Shown: positions 9,749-19,740, numbered from the stretch's first letter. The stretch: DNA of 64,000 nucleotides from Variovorax sp. PBL-H6 (GCF_901827155.1 NZ_LR594659.1:1426001-1490000), one strand, 5' to 3'. Notes: generated by a model from the letters alone, not told the origin. Numbers and translations are program-made.

Positions 9749-10756
9749 CTACTGCACGAAACCGATCCGACTGCGCCCCGGTCCCGCGCGCGGCAAATCC
9801 TCGACACGCACCTCCTCCCGCGCTGCCAGCCGGGCATTGCCGAAGCCTGTCATCAGCGCACGCCGCATCTCACGCGGCGCCACCGTGGCGAGGTGGTCGA
9901 GCACGTCGTCCCGCGGTTCGTCGGCCAGCAACCGGCCCCAGTCGTGCGCGTTGCGGATCGACGCGTAGAGCTGGCGCGCGATCTGCCGGGCCGCCTCGGG
10001 CGACGGCGCATCGATCTCGAACACGTTCATGCGATTGAGGATGGGCTCGGGAATACCGCGGACGTCGTTCGCGGTCGTGACCCAGATCACCTGGCTGGCG
10101 TCGATCGGCACCTCCGCGAACTCGTCGACGAAGGCATGGGCAGTGTCGTGCTCCAGCAGGCCGTAGAGCGCGCCCAGCGGGTCGTACTGCACATCGGCGC
10201 CGGCCTTGTCGATCTCGTCGATCACCATCACCGGGTTGGCGTACTGGCCGTCGACCAGGGCCTCGAACACCTTGCCGGGCTTGGCGCCCTTCCACTGCGA
10301 GGAGGCACCCGAGAGCAGCCAGCCGGCGGTCATCGAGCTCATCGGGACGAGCGACATGCCAGTGCCCAGCAGCTCGGCCAGTCGCTTGGCGAAATGGGTC
10401 TTGCCAATGCCGGGCGGGCCCAGCAGGAGCATGGGCGTGACCTCGAGCCCGTCGCGGCTGTCCTGCGCCAGCGCGACGTGGCGCCGCACATCGTCGAGCA
10501 CCTCGGTGAAGTTCGGCAGCTCGGCGTAGAGCGCGGCCATCTCGGGAACGCCGCTGGGCTTGACCTGGAAGCGCTCCGGGCCGCGTTCGAGCATGCGTTC
10601 GTAAGTGGTGCGCAGGTGCTCGTGGTCGCGGTCTGGCAGCTTGGCGAGCTTGCGCTCGACATCGTGCGTGCGGAACACACTGCGCAGATGCGCGACCGGC
10701 AACTGAAAAGATGAGCCAGACGCAGCAGCCAGCTCGCGGGATGGGCGGGAATCCAT
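9749..10756 (-). CDS. Lon-like AAA+ ATPase lacking a protease domain
   Basis: 335 residues. Walker A LLGPPGIGKTHF is at about 111-122, Walker B VMVIDEID at 176-183, a sensor-1-like IWVTTAND near 230 and an arginine finger candidate in ILNRMN. The ATPase core and the short helical region before it resemble Lon (compare GPPGVGKT and the VDEIDK motif of Lon), but the LAN substrate domain and the Ser-Lys protease domain are missing. Role unknown; a chaperone-like remodeller is possible. A strong ribosome site (GGAGGT) precedes the ATG. No partner protease gene is adjacent. Confidence 0.8.
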   Translation of the reverse strand: MDSRPSRELAAASGSSFQLPVAHLRSVFRTHDVERKLAKLPDRDHEHLRTTYERMLERGPERFQVKPSGVPEMAALYAELPNFTEVLDDVRRHVALAQDSRDGLEVTPMLLLGPPGIGKTHFAKRLAELLGTGMSLVPMSSMTAGWLLSGASSQWKGAKPGKVFEALVDGQYANPVMVIDEIDKAGADVQYDPLGALYGLLEHDTAHAFVDEFAEVPIDASQVIWVTTANDVRGIPEPILNRMNVFEIDAPSPEAARQIARQLYASIRNAHDWGRLLADEPRDDVLDHLATVAPREMRRALMTGFGNARLAAREEVRVEDLPRAGPGRSRIGFVQ

Positions 10757-10853
10757 TGGCAGACCTCCGTTCGATCACACTTCGACACAGCATAAGCCGT
10801 GCCCGGTGTCGGCGGTTGTCCAGGTTTTCTCGCTTCGAGGGCTTTTAAGCGGG

Positions 10854-11348
10854 TCAGACGCCGCCGTGGGGATGCGTCGGGTCGACCCAGAGCACCGATT
10901 CGGGCTTCTCGACCGGCTGGATGTCGAGGTTGATGGCCACGGCCTCACCATCGCTTCGACACAGCACGCACTCGAGCGCCTCCGTCGGGCTGGCGTTGAT
11001 CTCCTGGTGCGGCACGTAGGGCGGCACGTAGATGAAGTCACCCGGGCCGGCCTCGGCCGTGAACTCCAGATGTTCGCCCCAGCGCATCCGGGCACGCCCG
11101 CGCACCACGTAGATCACGGATTCAAGATGGCCGTGGTGGTGGGCGCCGGTCTTCGCATCGGGATGGATGGTCACCGTGCCGGCCCAGAGCTTCTGGGCGC
11201 CGACCCGCGCGAAGTTGATCGCCGCGGCCCGGTTCATACCGGGCGTCTGTGCGGTGTTCGCGTCGAGCTGGTTGCCGGGAATCACCCGCACGCCATCATG
11301 CTTCCATGCGGCGTCATTGTGATCATGATCCGAATGTTCGTGGCTCAC
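10854..11348 (-). CDS. Cupin domain protein with His-rich N terminus
   Basis: 164 residues from a GTG at 11348 preceded by GAGAGGG. The first ten residues, MSHEHSDHDH, are a metal-binding-like His/Asp cluster. The cupin barrel contains motif 1 GAHHHGHLESVIYVVRG (about 68-84; metal ligands His70, His72 and Glu76) and motif 2 PGDFIYVPPYVPHQ (about 102-115; His114). All four usual ligands are present, so it should bind a divalent metal. Substrate is unknown; dioxygenase, isomerase or metal storage are all possible. Confidence 0.8.
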   Translation of the reverse strand: MSHEHSDHDHNDAAWKHDGVRVIPGNQLDANTAQTPGMNRAAAINFARVGAQKLWAGTVTIHPDAKTGAHHHGHLESVIYVVRGRARMRWGEHLEFTAEAGPGDFIYVPPYVPHQEINASPTEALECVLCRSDGEAVAINLDIQPVEKPESVLWVDPTHPHGGV

Positions 11349-11366
11349 GATGCCCTCTCATGGCCC

Positions 11367-11477
11367 GCGAAGCGAGGCCCGTTGGTGAAACACCGCGGAA
11401 CCGGCTTTGCCGGGCCGCTGGTGTTGCCCCCGGTAGGGGGTGGGCGGCTACAGGAAGTGAGCCAACCTGGGGGCGAG
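11367..11477. repeat. Dispersed intergenic repeat, copy A
   Basis: About 111 bases that match, in opposite orientation, 60010-60120 with roughly 13 differences. The best-conserved blocks are ACACCGCGGAACCGGCTT, GCCGGGCCGCTGGTGT and AAGTGAGCCAACCTGGGGG. It contains internal inverted repeats (CCGGCTTTGCCGG; CCCCCGGTAGGGGG). It lies between the cupin start and the grxD stop. It holds no convincing gene. No terminal repeats, target duplication or transposase are seen. Confidence 0.85.
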
Positions 11478-11484
11478 CAACGCT

Positions 11485-11811
11485 TCAGGCGGGGCTGCCG
11501 TTAAGAATTTGCTGCAGCTCACCCGATTCGTACATCTCCATCAGGATGTCGGAGCCGCCCACAAACTCGCCCTTGACGTAAAGCTGCGGAATGGTCGGCC
11601 AGTTGCTGTATTCCTTGATGCCCTGGCGCACGCCTTCGTCCTCGAGCACATTGACAGTCTTGAGCGTGCGGGTATCGACGCCTACGGCCTTGAGGATCTG
11701 GATCGCGCGGCCCGAGAAGCCGCACATCGGGAAACTGGCGTTCCCCTTCATGAAGAGCACGAGATCGTTGGTCTTGACGAGATCGTCGATGCGCTGCTGG
11801 ACGTCGGACAT
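11485..11811 (-). CDS. grxD: Monothiol glutaredoxin, Grx4 family
   Basis: 108 residues. The active site MCGFSGRA contains the CGFS motif that defines monothiol glutaredoxins, which bind and deliver [2Fe-2S] clusters together with glutathione rather than acting as strong disulfide reductants. The WPTIPQLYVKGEFVGG segment binds glutathione. The ATG at 11811 is preferred over an in-frame TTG four codons earlier, because GGAGAGG lies just before the ATG. It is 29 bases downstream of prmC. Confidence 0.95.
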   Translation of the reverse strand: MSDVQQRIDDLVKTNDLVLFMKGNASFPMCGFSGRAIQILKAVGVDTRTLKTVNVLEDEGVRQGIKEYSNWPTIPQLYVKGEFVGGSDILMEMYESGELQQILNGSPA

Positions 11812-11840
11812 GGGCCTCTCCAAAAAATGAGTTGGGCGGA

Positions 11841-12695
11841 TTATTTCACCGAGCGCCAGATCCCGCCCGAGCAGCGCGCGATGCCTGCCAGATCGTCGCG
11901 GCTTTGCACGTCGGCGAAACCGCGCCGCGCGAGCAAGGCGCGCACCGACGCAGCCTGGTCGTAGCCATGCTCGAGCAGCAGCCAGCCGCCCTTGCTCAGG
12001 TGCCCAGGCGCGGCCTCGACGATGCGGCGGATGTCATCCAGCCCATCGGCGCCCGACACCAGTGCGCTCGAGGGTTCGTGGCGCAGGGCGACCAGGTGCG
12101 GGTCGCCGGCGGCGACGTAGGGCGGGTTGGAAACCACCAGGTCCAGATCCGTGCCTGCGCCTTCCAGCCAATCGGCCTCGGCGAAGCGCACCGCCAGCCC
12201 CAGGCGCTGCGCGTTGCCGCGGGCCACCGCAAGGGCATCGGGGCTGCGGTCGATCGCCGTCACCTTGGCATCGGGCCGTGCGTGCTGGATCGCCAGCGCG
12301 ATCGCACCGCTGCCGGTGCCCAGGTCGACCACCCGGGGCGACGTGCGGCCCTGCAGCAATCGCAGCGCCCACTCGACCAGCGTCTCGGTGTCGGGCCGCG
12401 GCACCAGCACGCGCGCATCGACCTGCAGGCCAAGCCCATGAAACTCCTTTTCGCCCACGAGGTAGGCCACCGGCTCGCCAGTCATCCGGCGCGTGCACAG
12501 CGAGGAGAAGGCCGGCCACACGTTGTCGGCCAGGATGTCGGCATCGTGAGCCAGCAGCCAGGCGCGGTCGCCCGATGGTCGCGCCAGCACGTGCAGAAGC
12601 AGCAGTTGGGCGTCGAGCCGCGCCACGCCCAGCGCGGCGGCCGCGGCCAGCATCTGCGCCGCCGTCGATGGCGGCCGGCCGTCCTCGGGTGTCAT
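11841..12695 (-). CDS. prmC: Release factor glutamine N5-methyltransferase
   Basis: 284 residues. Class I SAM fold with motif [15 protein letters not shown] for SAM and the catalytic NPPY in VVSNPPYV, which binds the Gln of the GGQ loop. The N-terminal helical domain (about 1-85) recognises release factors. It methylates the Gln of RF1 and RF2, raising termination efficiency. Its ATG overlaps the prfA stop by 4 bases, so enzyme and substrate are translationally coupled. A 29-base gap separates it from grxD. Confidence 0.96.
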   Translation of the reverse strand: MTPEDGRPPSTAAQMLAAAAALGVARLDAQLLLLHVLARPSGDRAWLLAHDADILADNVWPAFSSLCTRRMTGEPVAYLVGEKEFHGLGLQVDARVLVPRPDTETLVEWALRLLQGRTSPRVVDLGTGSGAIALAIQHARPDAKVTAIDRSPDALAVARGNAQRLGLAVRFAEADWLEGAGTDLDLVVSNPPYVAAGDPHLVALRHEPSSALVSGADGLDDIRRIVEAAPGHLSKGGWLLLEHGYDQAASVRALLARRGFADVQSRDDLAGIARCSGGIWRSVK

Positions 12696-13780
12696 GCTGG
12701 CAGGCTGGCTTCCAGCTCGGCCAGCTTCTCGGCCTCGCGGGCCGCGCGAAGAGCATCCAGCACCTCACCCAGGTCGCCTTCCATGATCATCTGCAGCTTG
12801 TAAAGCGTGAGGTTGATGCGGTGATCCGTGAGCCGCCCTTGCGGGAAGTTGTAGGTGCGGATGCGGTCGCTGCGGTCACCGCTGCCGATCAGGCCTTTGC
12901 GCAAGGCGGCGTCCTTGGCGGCGCGCGCGCTGCGCTCCTTCTCCTGGATGCGCGCCGACAGCACCTGCAGCGCCTTGGCCTTGTTGCGATGCTGGCTGCG
13001 GTCGTCCTGGCACTCGGCCACGATGCCGGTCGGGATGTGCGTGATGCGCACCGCCGAATCGGTCTTGTTGATGTGCTGCCCGCCGGCACCACTGGCACGA
13101 TAGGTGTCGATGCGCAGGTCGGCCGGGTTGATCTGCACTGCCTGTGCCTCGTCCGGCTCGGCCAGCACGGCAACCGTGCAGGCACTGGTATGGATGCGGC
13201 CCTGTGTCTCGGTCGCGGGCACGCGCTGCACCCGGTGGCCGCCAGACTCGAAGCGCAGCCGCCCGAAGACCTCGTCGCCGGTCACGCGCACCACCACTTC
13301 CTTGAAGCCGCCCAGTTCGCTTTCGCTGGCGCTCACGATCTCGCAGCGCCAGCCGGCACGCTCGGCATGGCGGGTGTACATGCGCAGCAGGTCGCCCGCA
13401 AAGAGCGCGGACTCGTCACCGCCGGTGCCCGCCCGGATTTCGAGGAAGGCGTTCCGCGCGTCCTCCGGGTCCTTTGGCAGCAGCAGGCGCTGGAGCTCGT
13501 CCTCCAGCGCAGTCAGCTCGGCCTCGGCGCCGGCGATTTCTTCCCTTGCCATCTCGGCCATGTCCGGGTCGTCCAGCATCTCGCGCGCGGCCGCCAGGTC
13601 CGATTCGCGCTGGAGGTAGCGTTGATAGCGGCCCGCCACCTGCGTCACCTCTGCATGCTCGCGCGAGATGTTCCGGTACTGCGTCATGTCGGACATGATG
13701 TCCTCGCGCGAGAGCAGGAAGTCGAGCTCGCCGAGGCGTTGCGCGTAGCGCTCGAGTTGATGGCGGAGAAAGGGTTTCAC
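12692..13780 (-). CDS. prfA: Peptide chain release factor 1
   Basis: 362 residues from a GTG at 13780 ([20 protein letters not shown]), the usual RF1 start and length; the open frame extends 97 codons further upstream but that part is non-conserved and Arg/Ala-rich. The stop-codon recognition PxT motif appears as RVPATE and the GGQ motif as [19 protein letters not shown] near 233. RF1 reads UAA and UAG. GAAGA precedes the start. First of the prfA-prmC pair; hemA lies 89 bases upstream. Confidence 0.95.
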   Translation of the reverse strand: MKPFLRHQLERYAQRLGELDFLLSREDIMSDMTQYRNISREHAEVTQVAGRYQRYLQRESDLAAAREMLDDPDMAEMAREEIAGAEAELTALEDELQRLLLPKDPEDARNAFLEIRAGTGGDESALFAGDLLRMYTRHAERAGWRCEIVSASESELGGFKEVVVRVTGDEVFGRLRFESGGHRVQRVPATETQGRIHTSACTVAVLAEPDEAQAVQINPADLRIDTYRASGAGGQHINKTDSAVRITHIPTGIVAECQDDRSQHRNKAKALQVLSARIQEKERSARAAKDAALRKGLIGSGDRSDRIRTYNFPQGRLTDHRINLTLYKLQMIMEGDLGEVLDALRAAREAEKLAELEASLPA

Positions 13781-13869
13781 TGAAGGGTCTTCAAAATGCG
13801 GGAGCGGGGTACCGAACGCAAAGGCGCTCGGCTGTCCGGCGTCGGATCGCCGGCTTCGGGGCAGCGCCG

Positions 13870-15141
13870 CTAACGCTCTTTGCGCAGGAACAGCCGCGAA
13901 ATGGCCTGCGCCGTGTGTTCGCGTGCCGTGGCATCGCCGGCATGCAACTCGGCCATGGCGCCGTGCAGCAGCTTCTGTGTGAGCCCGCGCGACAGCGCCT
14001 CCAGCACGGCTTCCACCGGCTCGCCCTTGGCCAGCAGCTTGCGCGCGCGGCTTAGTTCGGCGGCGCGCCATTCGTCGGCCTGGGCGTTGAGCTGCTGGAT
14101 CAGCGGCACGCTGCCGCGCTGGTCCAGCCAGTGCATGAAGCTTCGAACCCCGGCGTCGATGATCACCTCGGCCTCGGCCACAGCGGCCTGGCGGTTGGCA
14201 TGGCCCTGCTGCACGACCTGGGCGAGGTCATCGACGGTGTAGAGGTAGATGTCCTCGAGCGCCTTGACTTCGACTTCGATGTCGCGCGGCACGGCCAGGT
14301 CCACCATGAACATCGGGCGGTGCTTGCGCAGCTTGAGCGCGCGCTCGACGGCGCCCAGGCCGATCAGCGGCAGCGTGCTGGCGGTGCAGCTCACGACGAT
14401 GTCGAACTCGGCCAGGCGCGCCGGCAGCTCGGCCAGCCGCATGGCTTCCCCGCCGAAGCGCGAAGCCAGCCTTTCGCCGCGCTCCAGCGTGCGGTTGGCA
14501 ATGACAATGGACTTCGGCTCCTTGGCGGCGAAGTGCGTCGCGGCCAGGTCGATCATCTCGCCCGCGCCGACAAAGAGCACGCGGGTCTGCTTCAGATCCT
14601 CGAACAGCTGGGCCGCCAAGCGCACTGCAGCAGCGGCCATGCTGATGGAGTGGGCGCCGATTTCGGTCGCGGTGCGCACTTCCTTGGCGACAGCGAAGGA
14701 GCGCTGAAACAACTGGTTCAGCGTGCTGCCGAGCGCGCCCGCTGTTTCGGCGGCGCGCACCGCATCCTTCATCTGGCCGAGGATCTGGGCCTCGCCGAGC
14801 ACCATCGAGTCGAGGCCGCTGGCCACCCTGAAGGCGTGGCGCGCCGCCTTGTCGTCGTGCAGCGTGTAGGCATGGGAGCGCAGAAGGGCGGGCGCCACGC
14901 CACCGCTCTGGGCCAGCCAGTCGACCGTGTGATCGAGGGCGAGGTGGTCCGCGGCGCAGTAGATCTCGGTGCGATTGCAGGTCGAGATGATGGCCGCTTC
15001 CACGTCCGGATGCCGGTGGGTCCCGAAGGAGCTGCGCAGGCTCTGCAAAGTCGGAGCGATCTGGTCGATGGCGAACGCGAAGCGACCGCGCAGGTCGAGT
15101 GGCGCGGTCGTGTGGTTCAAGCCGAGGGCCCAGACTGACAT
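13870..15141 (-). CDS. hemA: Glutamyl-tRNA reductase
   Basis: 423 residues, the usual length. It reduces Glu-tRNA-Glu with NADPH to glutamate-1-semialdehyde, the first committed step of C5 haem synthesis. The catalytic Cys lies in [10 protein letters not shown] near residue 54; the NADP-binding domain holds [16 protein letters not shown] near 190 and VSCTAST near 255; a C-terminal dimerisation helix follows. The hemA-prfA-prmC order is widespread in proteobacteria. A TATAAT box on this strand (15155-15150) is only 8 bases before the ATG, raising the possibility of a very short leader. Confidence 0.97.
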   Translation of the reverse strand: MSVWALGLNHTTAPLDLRGRFAFAIDQIAPTLQSLRSSFGTHRHPDVEAAIISTCNRTEIYCAADHLALDHTVDWLAQSGGVAPALLRSHAYTLHDDKAARHAFRVASGLDSMVLGEAQILGQMKDAVRAAETAGALGSTLNQLFQRSFAVAKEVRTATEIGAHSISMAAAAVRLAAQLFEDLKQTRVLFVGAGEMIDLAATHFAAKEPKSIVIANRTLERGERLASRFGGEAMRLAELPARLAEFDIVVSCTASTLPLIGLGAVERALKLRKHRPMFMVDLAVPRDIEVEVKALEDIYLYTVDDLAQVVQQGHANRQAAVAEAEVIIDAGVRSFMHWLDQRGSVPLIQQLNAQADEWRAAELSRARKLLAKGEPVEAVLEALSRGLTQKLLHGAMAELHAGDATAREHTAQAISRLFLRKER

Positions 15142-15153
15142 AACCCAGGATTA

Positions 15154-15159
15154 TAAAAT
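15154..15159 (+). promoter_or_regulatory. Possible -10 box upstream of the 15219 gene
   Basis: TAAAAT within TATAAAATCCACCGCC, 60 bases before the small membrane-protein gene. The same block TAAAATCC is found before the genes at 24539 and 51715. The reverse strand reads TATAAT here and could serve hemA instead. No clear -35. Confidence 0.35.
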
Positions 15160-15218
15160 CCACCGCCAGCAGCGTGTGTCCACTCTACGGATGACCCCCT
15201 GAACGCCCCCTTGCCCTC

Positions 15219-15497
15219 ATGTCTGTGCTCGACCTGCTGATCCACTTGCTCAACTTCATGGCGCCGGCATTCTGCGTCGCCCTCGTGCTTGCCCTCCTGT
15301 TCCGCCTGGCCATGCACGGGCGCAGCGCGGCCGTCCGCCTTTGGGTGCAGGTCGTCGTCACCTTCGCAGCCGGGCTGGCAGTTCTGGTCGCCGGCCTGGT
15401 CTATTTCGGGCACGACGGGCGCATTGCGACGTATGCCGCCCTGGTCGTGGTTTGCGGCACCACGCAGTGGTGGCTGCTGCGCGCCTGGCGCGGCTGA
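15219..15497 (+). CDS. Small hypothetical membrane protein
   Basis: 92 residues with three likely transmembrane segments, at about 5-28, 42-63 and 70-86, separated by short basic loops (RLAMHGRS, HDGR). No catalytic motif is visible and I do not recognise the family. Divergent from hemA and convergent with the large MscS gene, 16 bases away. Real rather than a shadow: it has good codon use, a hydrophobic pattern and no competing gene on the other strand. Confidence 0.6.
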   Translation: MSVLDLLIHLLNFMAPAFCVALVLALLFRLAMHGRSAAVRLWVQVVVTFAAGLAVLVAGLVYFGHDGRIATYAALVVVCGTTQWWLLRAWRG

Positions 15498-15513
15498 GGG
15501 CGGGCGGACGCGC

Positions 15514-17925
15514 TCACTGCGCCAGCGGCGGCACGGGCGGGGGCGCCGCGGGCGCTGGCGCCGGGGCCTGGGGCGCCGCCACGGCCGGCGCCACCAGCGG
15601 CAGCCCCGCTTCCTTGAAGCGATCGAGCATGGTGAACAGAACGTCGCTGCGCACGCCCCCGGCCAATCGCGGGCTCTGCACGAAAGCGATGGCCTGGAAG
15701 ATCAGCATGCCGCCCTCGATGCCCTCCAGCGTGACCGAGGGCGCAGGCGCCACCAGCACGCCACCGTGATCGGCGCAGGCCGACAGCATCAGCTCGCGCG
15801 CCAGCTTGGCGTCGGTGGCCAGAGGCATCGGCAGCCTGATCAACAAGCGGCCCTCGGCGTTGGTGAGGGTCATGTTGCGCACGGTCTTGGTGATGAATTC
15901 GGAGTTGGGCACGATCAGCGTGGAGCGGTCGGCCAACTGGATCTCGGTGGCACGCACGTTGATGCGCCGCACGTCGCCCTCGGCAGTACCCAGCACCACC
16001 CAGTCACCGACCTTGACCGGCCGCTCGGCCAGCAAGATCAGCCCCGAGATGAAGTTCTGCACGATCGCCTGCAGGCCGAAGCCGATACCCACCGACAGCG
16101 CGCTCGCCACCCAGGCGATGCGCTCGATGCCGATCCCGAGGGCTGAAAGGCCCACCGCGATCACCACGGCGCCGCCTACATAGCCGAGCAGCGTGGTAAT
16201 CGAGCTCTGCATACCGGGCTCGAGCGCGGTTTCTGGCAAGTAGCGGGCCTCCAGCCACTTCTTGAAGACGCGCAGGGCAAGGAAGCCAATGGCCAGCACA
16301 GCGACAGCACTGAAGATGGCCCCAGGCACCAGATGGAACTCGCCGATCTTGAGACCGGTGCCGAACTGGCCGCTGCGCTGGAACACCTCGCCGGGGCCCG
16401 TCCCGAGTGGCGTGGCCAGCGCGATCAGCATGTAGAAAAAGAGCGCGACCCGGGCGAGCCCTGAAAGCACCACGGCGGCCTGGTCCAGCGTCCGCGGCGC
16501 AAAGCCGAAGCTCTTCTGCAGCTTCTGGCCAAGCTCGCTCTTCGAGGCCACCGTGGCCATGAACAGGTCGTCCGCGAACTTGAAGAGCAGGTAGAAAGCC
16601 GAGGCGACGATGCCGGTCCAGGTCAGCTGGTTGGCCAGGAAGCTGGCCAGCGCGACGTAGCCGACGCCCACCAGCACCCAGATCACGATGACCGCGAGCG
16701 CGACGGCGCTCAGCAGGAAGCTGATCCACAGCGGGCGCTCAGGATCGCCGGGCGGCGGCTCTGCCGCCTCCGTCTTCGCACCTTCGACGAGCGCGGCTTC
16801 GGCGGGCTCGTGCAGGCGCAGCAGCATCATGCCGATCAGCGCCGTCAGCGCCAGCGCGGTGACCACGTGGGTAGCAACCACGGCCGCGAAGCTGGCGTCG
16901 ACGATCGCGTTGACCTGGCTCGGCACCCAGACCAGCACCCCAATGACGGCCGTGAGCCAGGGGAAAGGCGCAAGCCGCCGCGCCATCGTGTTGGGGATGG
17001 GCGGCAGCCGCCACGAGGGCCGTTTGTTGGACAGCAGCGCGCGGCCCAGCCCGACCACGAAGGCGATGAAGATGGTGGACTGCACCACGGCCTGGGCCAG
17101 CTTGCGGATCTGCGGCCCGAGGATCCCGTGGCGGTCGAGCGTGGCGAACACGACCTGCGCTGCCAGCGCGATCAGCAGGACGTTGACGCCCACGACCGCG
17201 ATCACCAGCAGCGAGCGGCGCAGCCGTCCGGACGGCAGCACGCGCGCGGCCAGCCGAACCAGCCCGTGTTCGGCTGCCCAGTTGCCCAGGAGTGCGAGCA
17301 GCAGCGCAGCTGCAAGGCTGGCCAGTACCGAGACGCGATGTGCCGGGTCCATCGCGGTGTCGATCGCAGCGCGCAGCTCGCCGCGCAGGCTCGCCAGGCG
17401 CTCCAGGTCGGCGGGCCATGCATCGCTGATGTCGAACCAGAATTGCCGCCCCAGCGGCGAAGGCGCGCGCTCGGTGAGCTGGGCCTCGAACAGCCTGCGG
17501 CGCTTCGAGAGCAGCTCGCTGCCGCGCTGCCGCGCGTCGACGGTGATCAGGCGCGCCAGGCGGATGTCGGCGTCGAGCGCATTGCGTTCCTTCAGCAGGG
17601 CGGCGCGCTGGCGGGTGATGTCCGGGTCCTCGGGGGACGCGCCCTCGGCCGGCGGGTTGCCCAGTTCGCCGAGGCGTGCGTTGAGGTCGTTGAGCGGACC
17701 CGTGCGGGATGCGACGAACTTGTCTGCCTGGCCGCCAATGGCATTGATCCGGCCCAGCAACTCGCGAACCTCGGCATTGCTGTCGACCGAAGAGGGAATG
17801 CTGTCGAGCTGGGTCCGCAAGGCGGCTACCGTGGGTTCCGGCGGCGCCTGGGCGTCCTGCGCAAGAACGGCGCTTCCGAGGACGGCGGCCAGCAACAGGA
17901 TTGCGAGACGAAGCATCCAGCTCAT
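15514..17925 (-). CDS. Large mechanosensitive channel, MscS family with DUF3772
   Basis: About 803 residues. A signal peptide (MLRLAILLLAAVLGSAVLAQ) is followed by a periplasmic coiled-coil DUF3772 region (about 30-200), then some ten transmembrane helices, and the MscS pore and beta domain at about 590-760 (GFGLQAIVQNFISGLILLAE is the TM3-type segment, VGDWVVLGTAEGDV the beta domain). The C terminus is Ala/Pro-rich. It resembles the long MscK/YbdG-like channels that release solutes on hypo-osmotic shock. The start is placed at ATG 17925 (MSWMLRL); ATG 17946 is possible. Confidence 0.88.
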   Translation of the reverse strand: MSWMLRLAILLLAAVLGSAVLAQDAQAPPEPTVAALRTQLDSIPSSVDSNAEVRELLGRINAIGGQADKFVASRTGPLNDLNARLGELGNPPAEGASPEDPDITRQRAALLKERNALDADIRLARLITVDARQRGSELLSKRRRLFEAQLTERAPSPLGRQFWFDISDAWPADLERLASLRGELRAAIDTAMDPAHRVSVLASLAAALLLALLGNWAAEHGLVRLAARVLPSGRLRRSLLVIAVVGVNVLLIALAAQVVFATLDRHGILGPQIRKLAQAVVQSTIFIAFVVGLGRALLSNKRPSWRLPPIPNTMARRLAPFPWLTAVIGVLVWVPSQVNAIVDASFAAVVATHVVTALALTALIGMMLLRLHEPAEAALVEGAKTEAAEPPPGDPERPLWISFLLSAVALAVIVIWVLVGVGYVALASFLANQLTWTGIVASAFYLLFKFADDLFMATVASKSELGQKLQKSFGFAPRTLDQAAVVLSGLARVALFFYMLIALATPLGTGPGEVFQRSGQFGTGLKIGEFHLVPGAIFSAVAVLAIGFLALRVFKKWLEARYLPETALEPGMQSSITTLLGYVGGAVVIAVGLSALGIGIERIAWVASALSVGIGFGLQAIVQNFISGLILLAERPVKVGDWVVLGTAEGDVRRINVRATEIQLADRSTLIVPNSEFITKTVRNMTLTNAEGRLLIRLPMPLATDAKLARELMLSACADHGGVLVAPAPSVTLEGIEGGMLIFQAIAFVQSPRLAGGVRSDVLFTMLDRFKEAGLPLVAPAVAAPQAPAPAPAAPPPVPPLAQ

Positions 17926-17973
17926 GGCCCGATGATAGAAGGGCACTGCGGAGGCCCAGGCCGCCCCACGCGA

Positions 17974-18714
17974 TCAGCGTGCGGGGCTGAAGCGGTCGAC
18001 GCGGTCGGTGACGATGCCGTCGGTTCCCAGGCCTGCCAGCCAGACGGCCACCGACTCGTCGTTGACGGTGTAGCTCAGTGCACGCATCCCGGCCGCATGT
18101 ACCTGGTGCACCGTGGCGGCGTTCCACACGGCGTAGTTGCAGACGATCGCTGCGCAGTCGAGGCGTCTGGCAGTGTCGAGCCAGCCCGCCCGCAGGGTGT
18201 CGAGCAGCAGGCCGCGCGGCAGCGCCGGCTCTGCTGCAAGCGCGCCTTCCAGGCATTCAGGGGCGAAGGAGGTCAGCAAGGGAGCCGGGAGATCGGCATG
18301 CGCCCAGAGTCTGGCCACCAGCCGCGCAACGGCTTCGCCTGTACGGCGCTCGGCGCCAGGCGTAGGCTTGATCTCGATGTCGAGGAGGTAGCGGTTGGCC
18401 AGGCAGAAGCGGATCAACGCTTCGAGCGTGGGCAGCGGCTCGCCGGCATACCGGCGCGAATGCCAGGCGCCCGCATCGAGCTGAGCCAGCGCGCTCCACG
18501 GCTGCTCACCAGCGATGCCGCGGCCGTTGCTGGTGCGCTCGAGCGTGCTGTCGTGCAGCAGAAAGGGAATGCCGTCGGCGCTGAGCTTGGCATCGCACTC
18601 GAACATGCGGTAGCCGTGCTCGGCGCCCAGGCGAAAGGCTGCAAGCGTGTTTTCCGGCGCCAGCTTGCCGGCACCGCGGTGGGCGATCCAGAAAGGGTAG
18701 GGCCAGGCTTTCAT
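17974..18714 (-). CDS. ugpQ: Glycerophosphodiester phosphodiesterase
   Basis: 246 residues, single GDPD TIM-barrel with no signal peptide, so cytosolic like E. coli UgpQ. Catalytic motifs: [13 protein letters not shown] near residue 10 and [11 protein letters not shown] with LLHD near 40. It hydrolyses glycerophosphodiesters to glycerol-3-phosphate and alcohols. Its ATG overlaps the ugpC stop by 4 bases, making it the last gene of the ugp operon. Confidence 0.94.
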   Translation of the reverse strand: MKAWPYPFWIAHRGAGKLAPENTLAAFRLGAEHGYRMFECDAKLSADGIPFLLHDSTLERTSNGRGIAGEQPWSALAQLDAGAWHSRRYAGEPLPTLEALIRFCLANRYLLDIEIKPTPGAERRTGEAVARLVARLWAHADLPAPLLTSFAPECLEGALAAEPALPRGLLLDTLRAGWLDTARRLDCAAIVCNYAVWNAATVHQVHAAGMRALSYTVNDESVAVWLAGLGTDGIVTDRVDRFSPAR

Positions 18715-19718
18715 GCGGCGCGCTTGCCCGAGCCGGCATCGAACCAGTGCAGCTTGTCCTGGCGCGCCGCGATCTTCACCGTGTCGCCCGCGACCGGCGC
18801 CGGCTGGCCTTCGTCGGCGCGCACTACCAGCTGCTCGTCGCCGACGCGGCCGTAGATCAGCCGCTCGGCGCCCAGCAGTTCGACGTACTCGACCTGCACC
18901 GACCAGCCGTCCGTATCGAGCGTGAGATGCTCCGGGCGGATGCCGAGGATCATCCCGGGGCGCACGCCAGGCGCGTGCTTGAGCAGGTTCATCGGCGGCG
19001 AGCCGATGAAACCGGCCACGAACGTGGTCGCTGGGCGCGCATACACCTCCTCGGGCGTACCGAACTGGTCCATCACGCCGGCGTTCATCACGATGATGCG
19101 CTGCGCCAGCGTCATCGCCTCGACCTGGTCGTGGGTGACAAAGAGCGAGGTGATGCCCAGCTCGCGATGCAGCTTCTGGATCTCCAGCCGGGTCTGCGCG
19201 CGCAGCTTGGCGTCCAGGTTGGACAGCGGCTCGTCGAACAGAAAGACCTTCGGCTGCCGCACGATCGCACGGCCCATGGCCACCCGCTGGCGCTGGCCGC
19301 CGGAAAGCTCGCGCGGCTTGCGCTCGAGCAGATGCCCGAGCTCGAGGATCTTGGCGGCCTTGTCGACGCGAGCCTTGATCTCCGCCTTGGGCACCTTCGC
19401 GATCTTGAGCCCATAGGCCATGTTGTCGAAATTCGACATGTGCGGGTAGAGCGCGTAGTTCTGGAACACCATGGCGATGTCGCGTTGGGCCGGTTCGATG
19501 TTGTTCATCACCCGGTCGCCAATGGCGATCTCGCCGGCGCTGATTTCCTCCAGCCCCGCGACCATGCGCAGGAGCGTGGATTTGCCGCAGCCCGAGGGCC
19601 CGACGATGACGACGAATTCGCCGTCCTTGACGTCGGCCGAGACGCCGTGGATGACCTGGTTGGCCTTGGCCCCGTGGCCGTAGCGCTTGATGACATTGCG
19701 AAGAGAGATGGCAGCCAT
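18711..19718 (-). CDS. ugpC: Glycerol-3-phosphate ABC transporter ATPase
   Basis: 335 residues. ABC domain with Walker [10 protein letters not shown], signature [15 protein letters not shown], Walker [12 protein letters not shown] and the H-loop VTHDQVEA; the C-terminal third is a MalK-type TOBE/regulatory domain. It energises uptake through UgpAE. The N terminus [16 protein letters not shown] is typical of UgpC in this group. It lies 22 bases after ugpE and overlaps ugpQ. Confidence 0.95.
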   Translation of the reverse strand: MAAISLRNVIKRYGHGAKANQVIHGVSADVKDGEFVVIVGPSGCGKSTLLRMVAGLEEISAGEIAIGDRVMNNIEPAQRDIAMVFQNYALYPHMSNFDNMAYGLKIAKVPKAEIKARVDKAAKILELGHLLERKPRELSGGQRQRVAMGRAIVRQPKVFLFDEPLSNLDAKLRAQTRLEIQKLHRELGITSLFVTHDQVEAMTLAQRIIVMNAGVMDQFGTPEEVYARPATTFVAGFIGSPPMNLLKHAPGVRPGMILGIRPEHLTLDTDGWSVQVEYVELLGAERLIYGRVGDEQLVVRADEGQPAPVAGDTVKIAARQDKLHWFDAGSGKRAA

Positions 19719-19740
19719 TGCGTCGTTGCTTCTTTGCCGG

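Noticed and set aside
12062..13783. A 573-codon plus-strand frame across prmC and prfA
   Set aside because: Low-complexity Arg/Pro/Ala/Gly translation antisense to two certain genes.
13781..14071. An N-terminal extension of release factor 1
   Set aside because: Arg/Ala-rich and partly overlapping hemA; RF1 normally begins at the segment encoded from GTG 13780.
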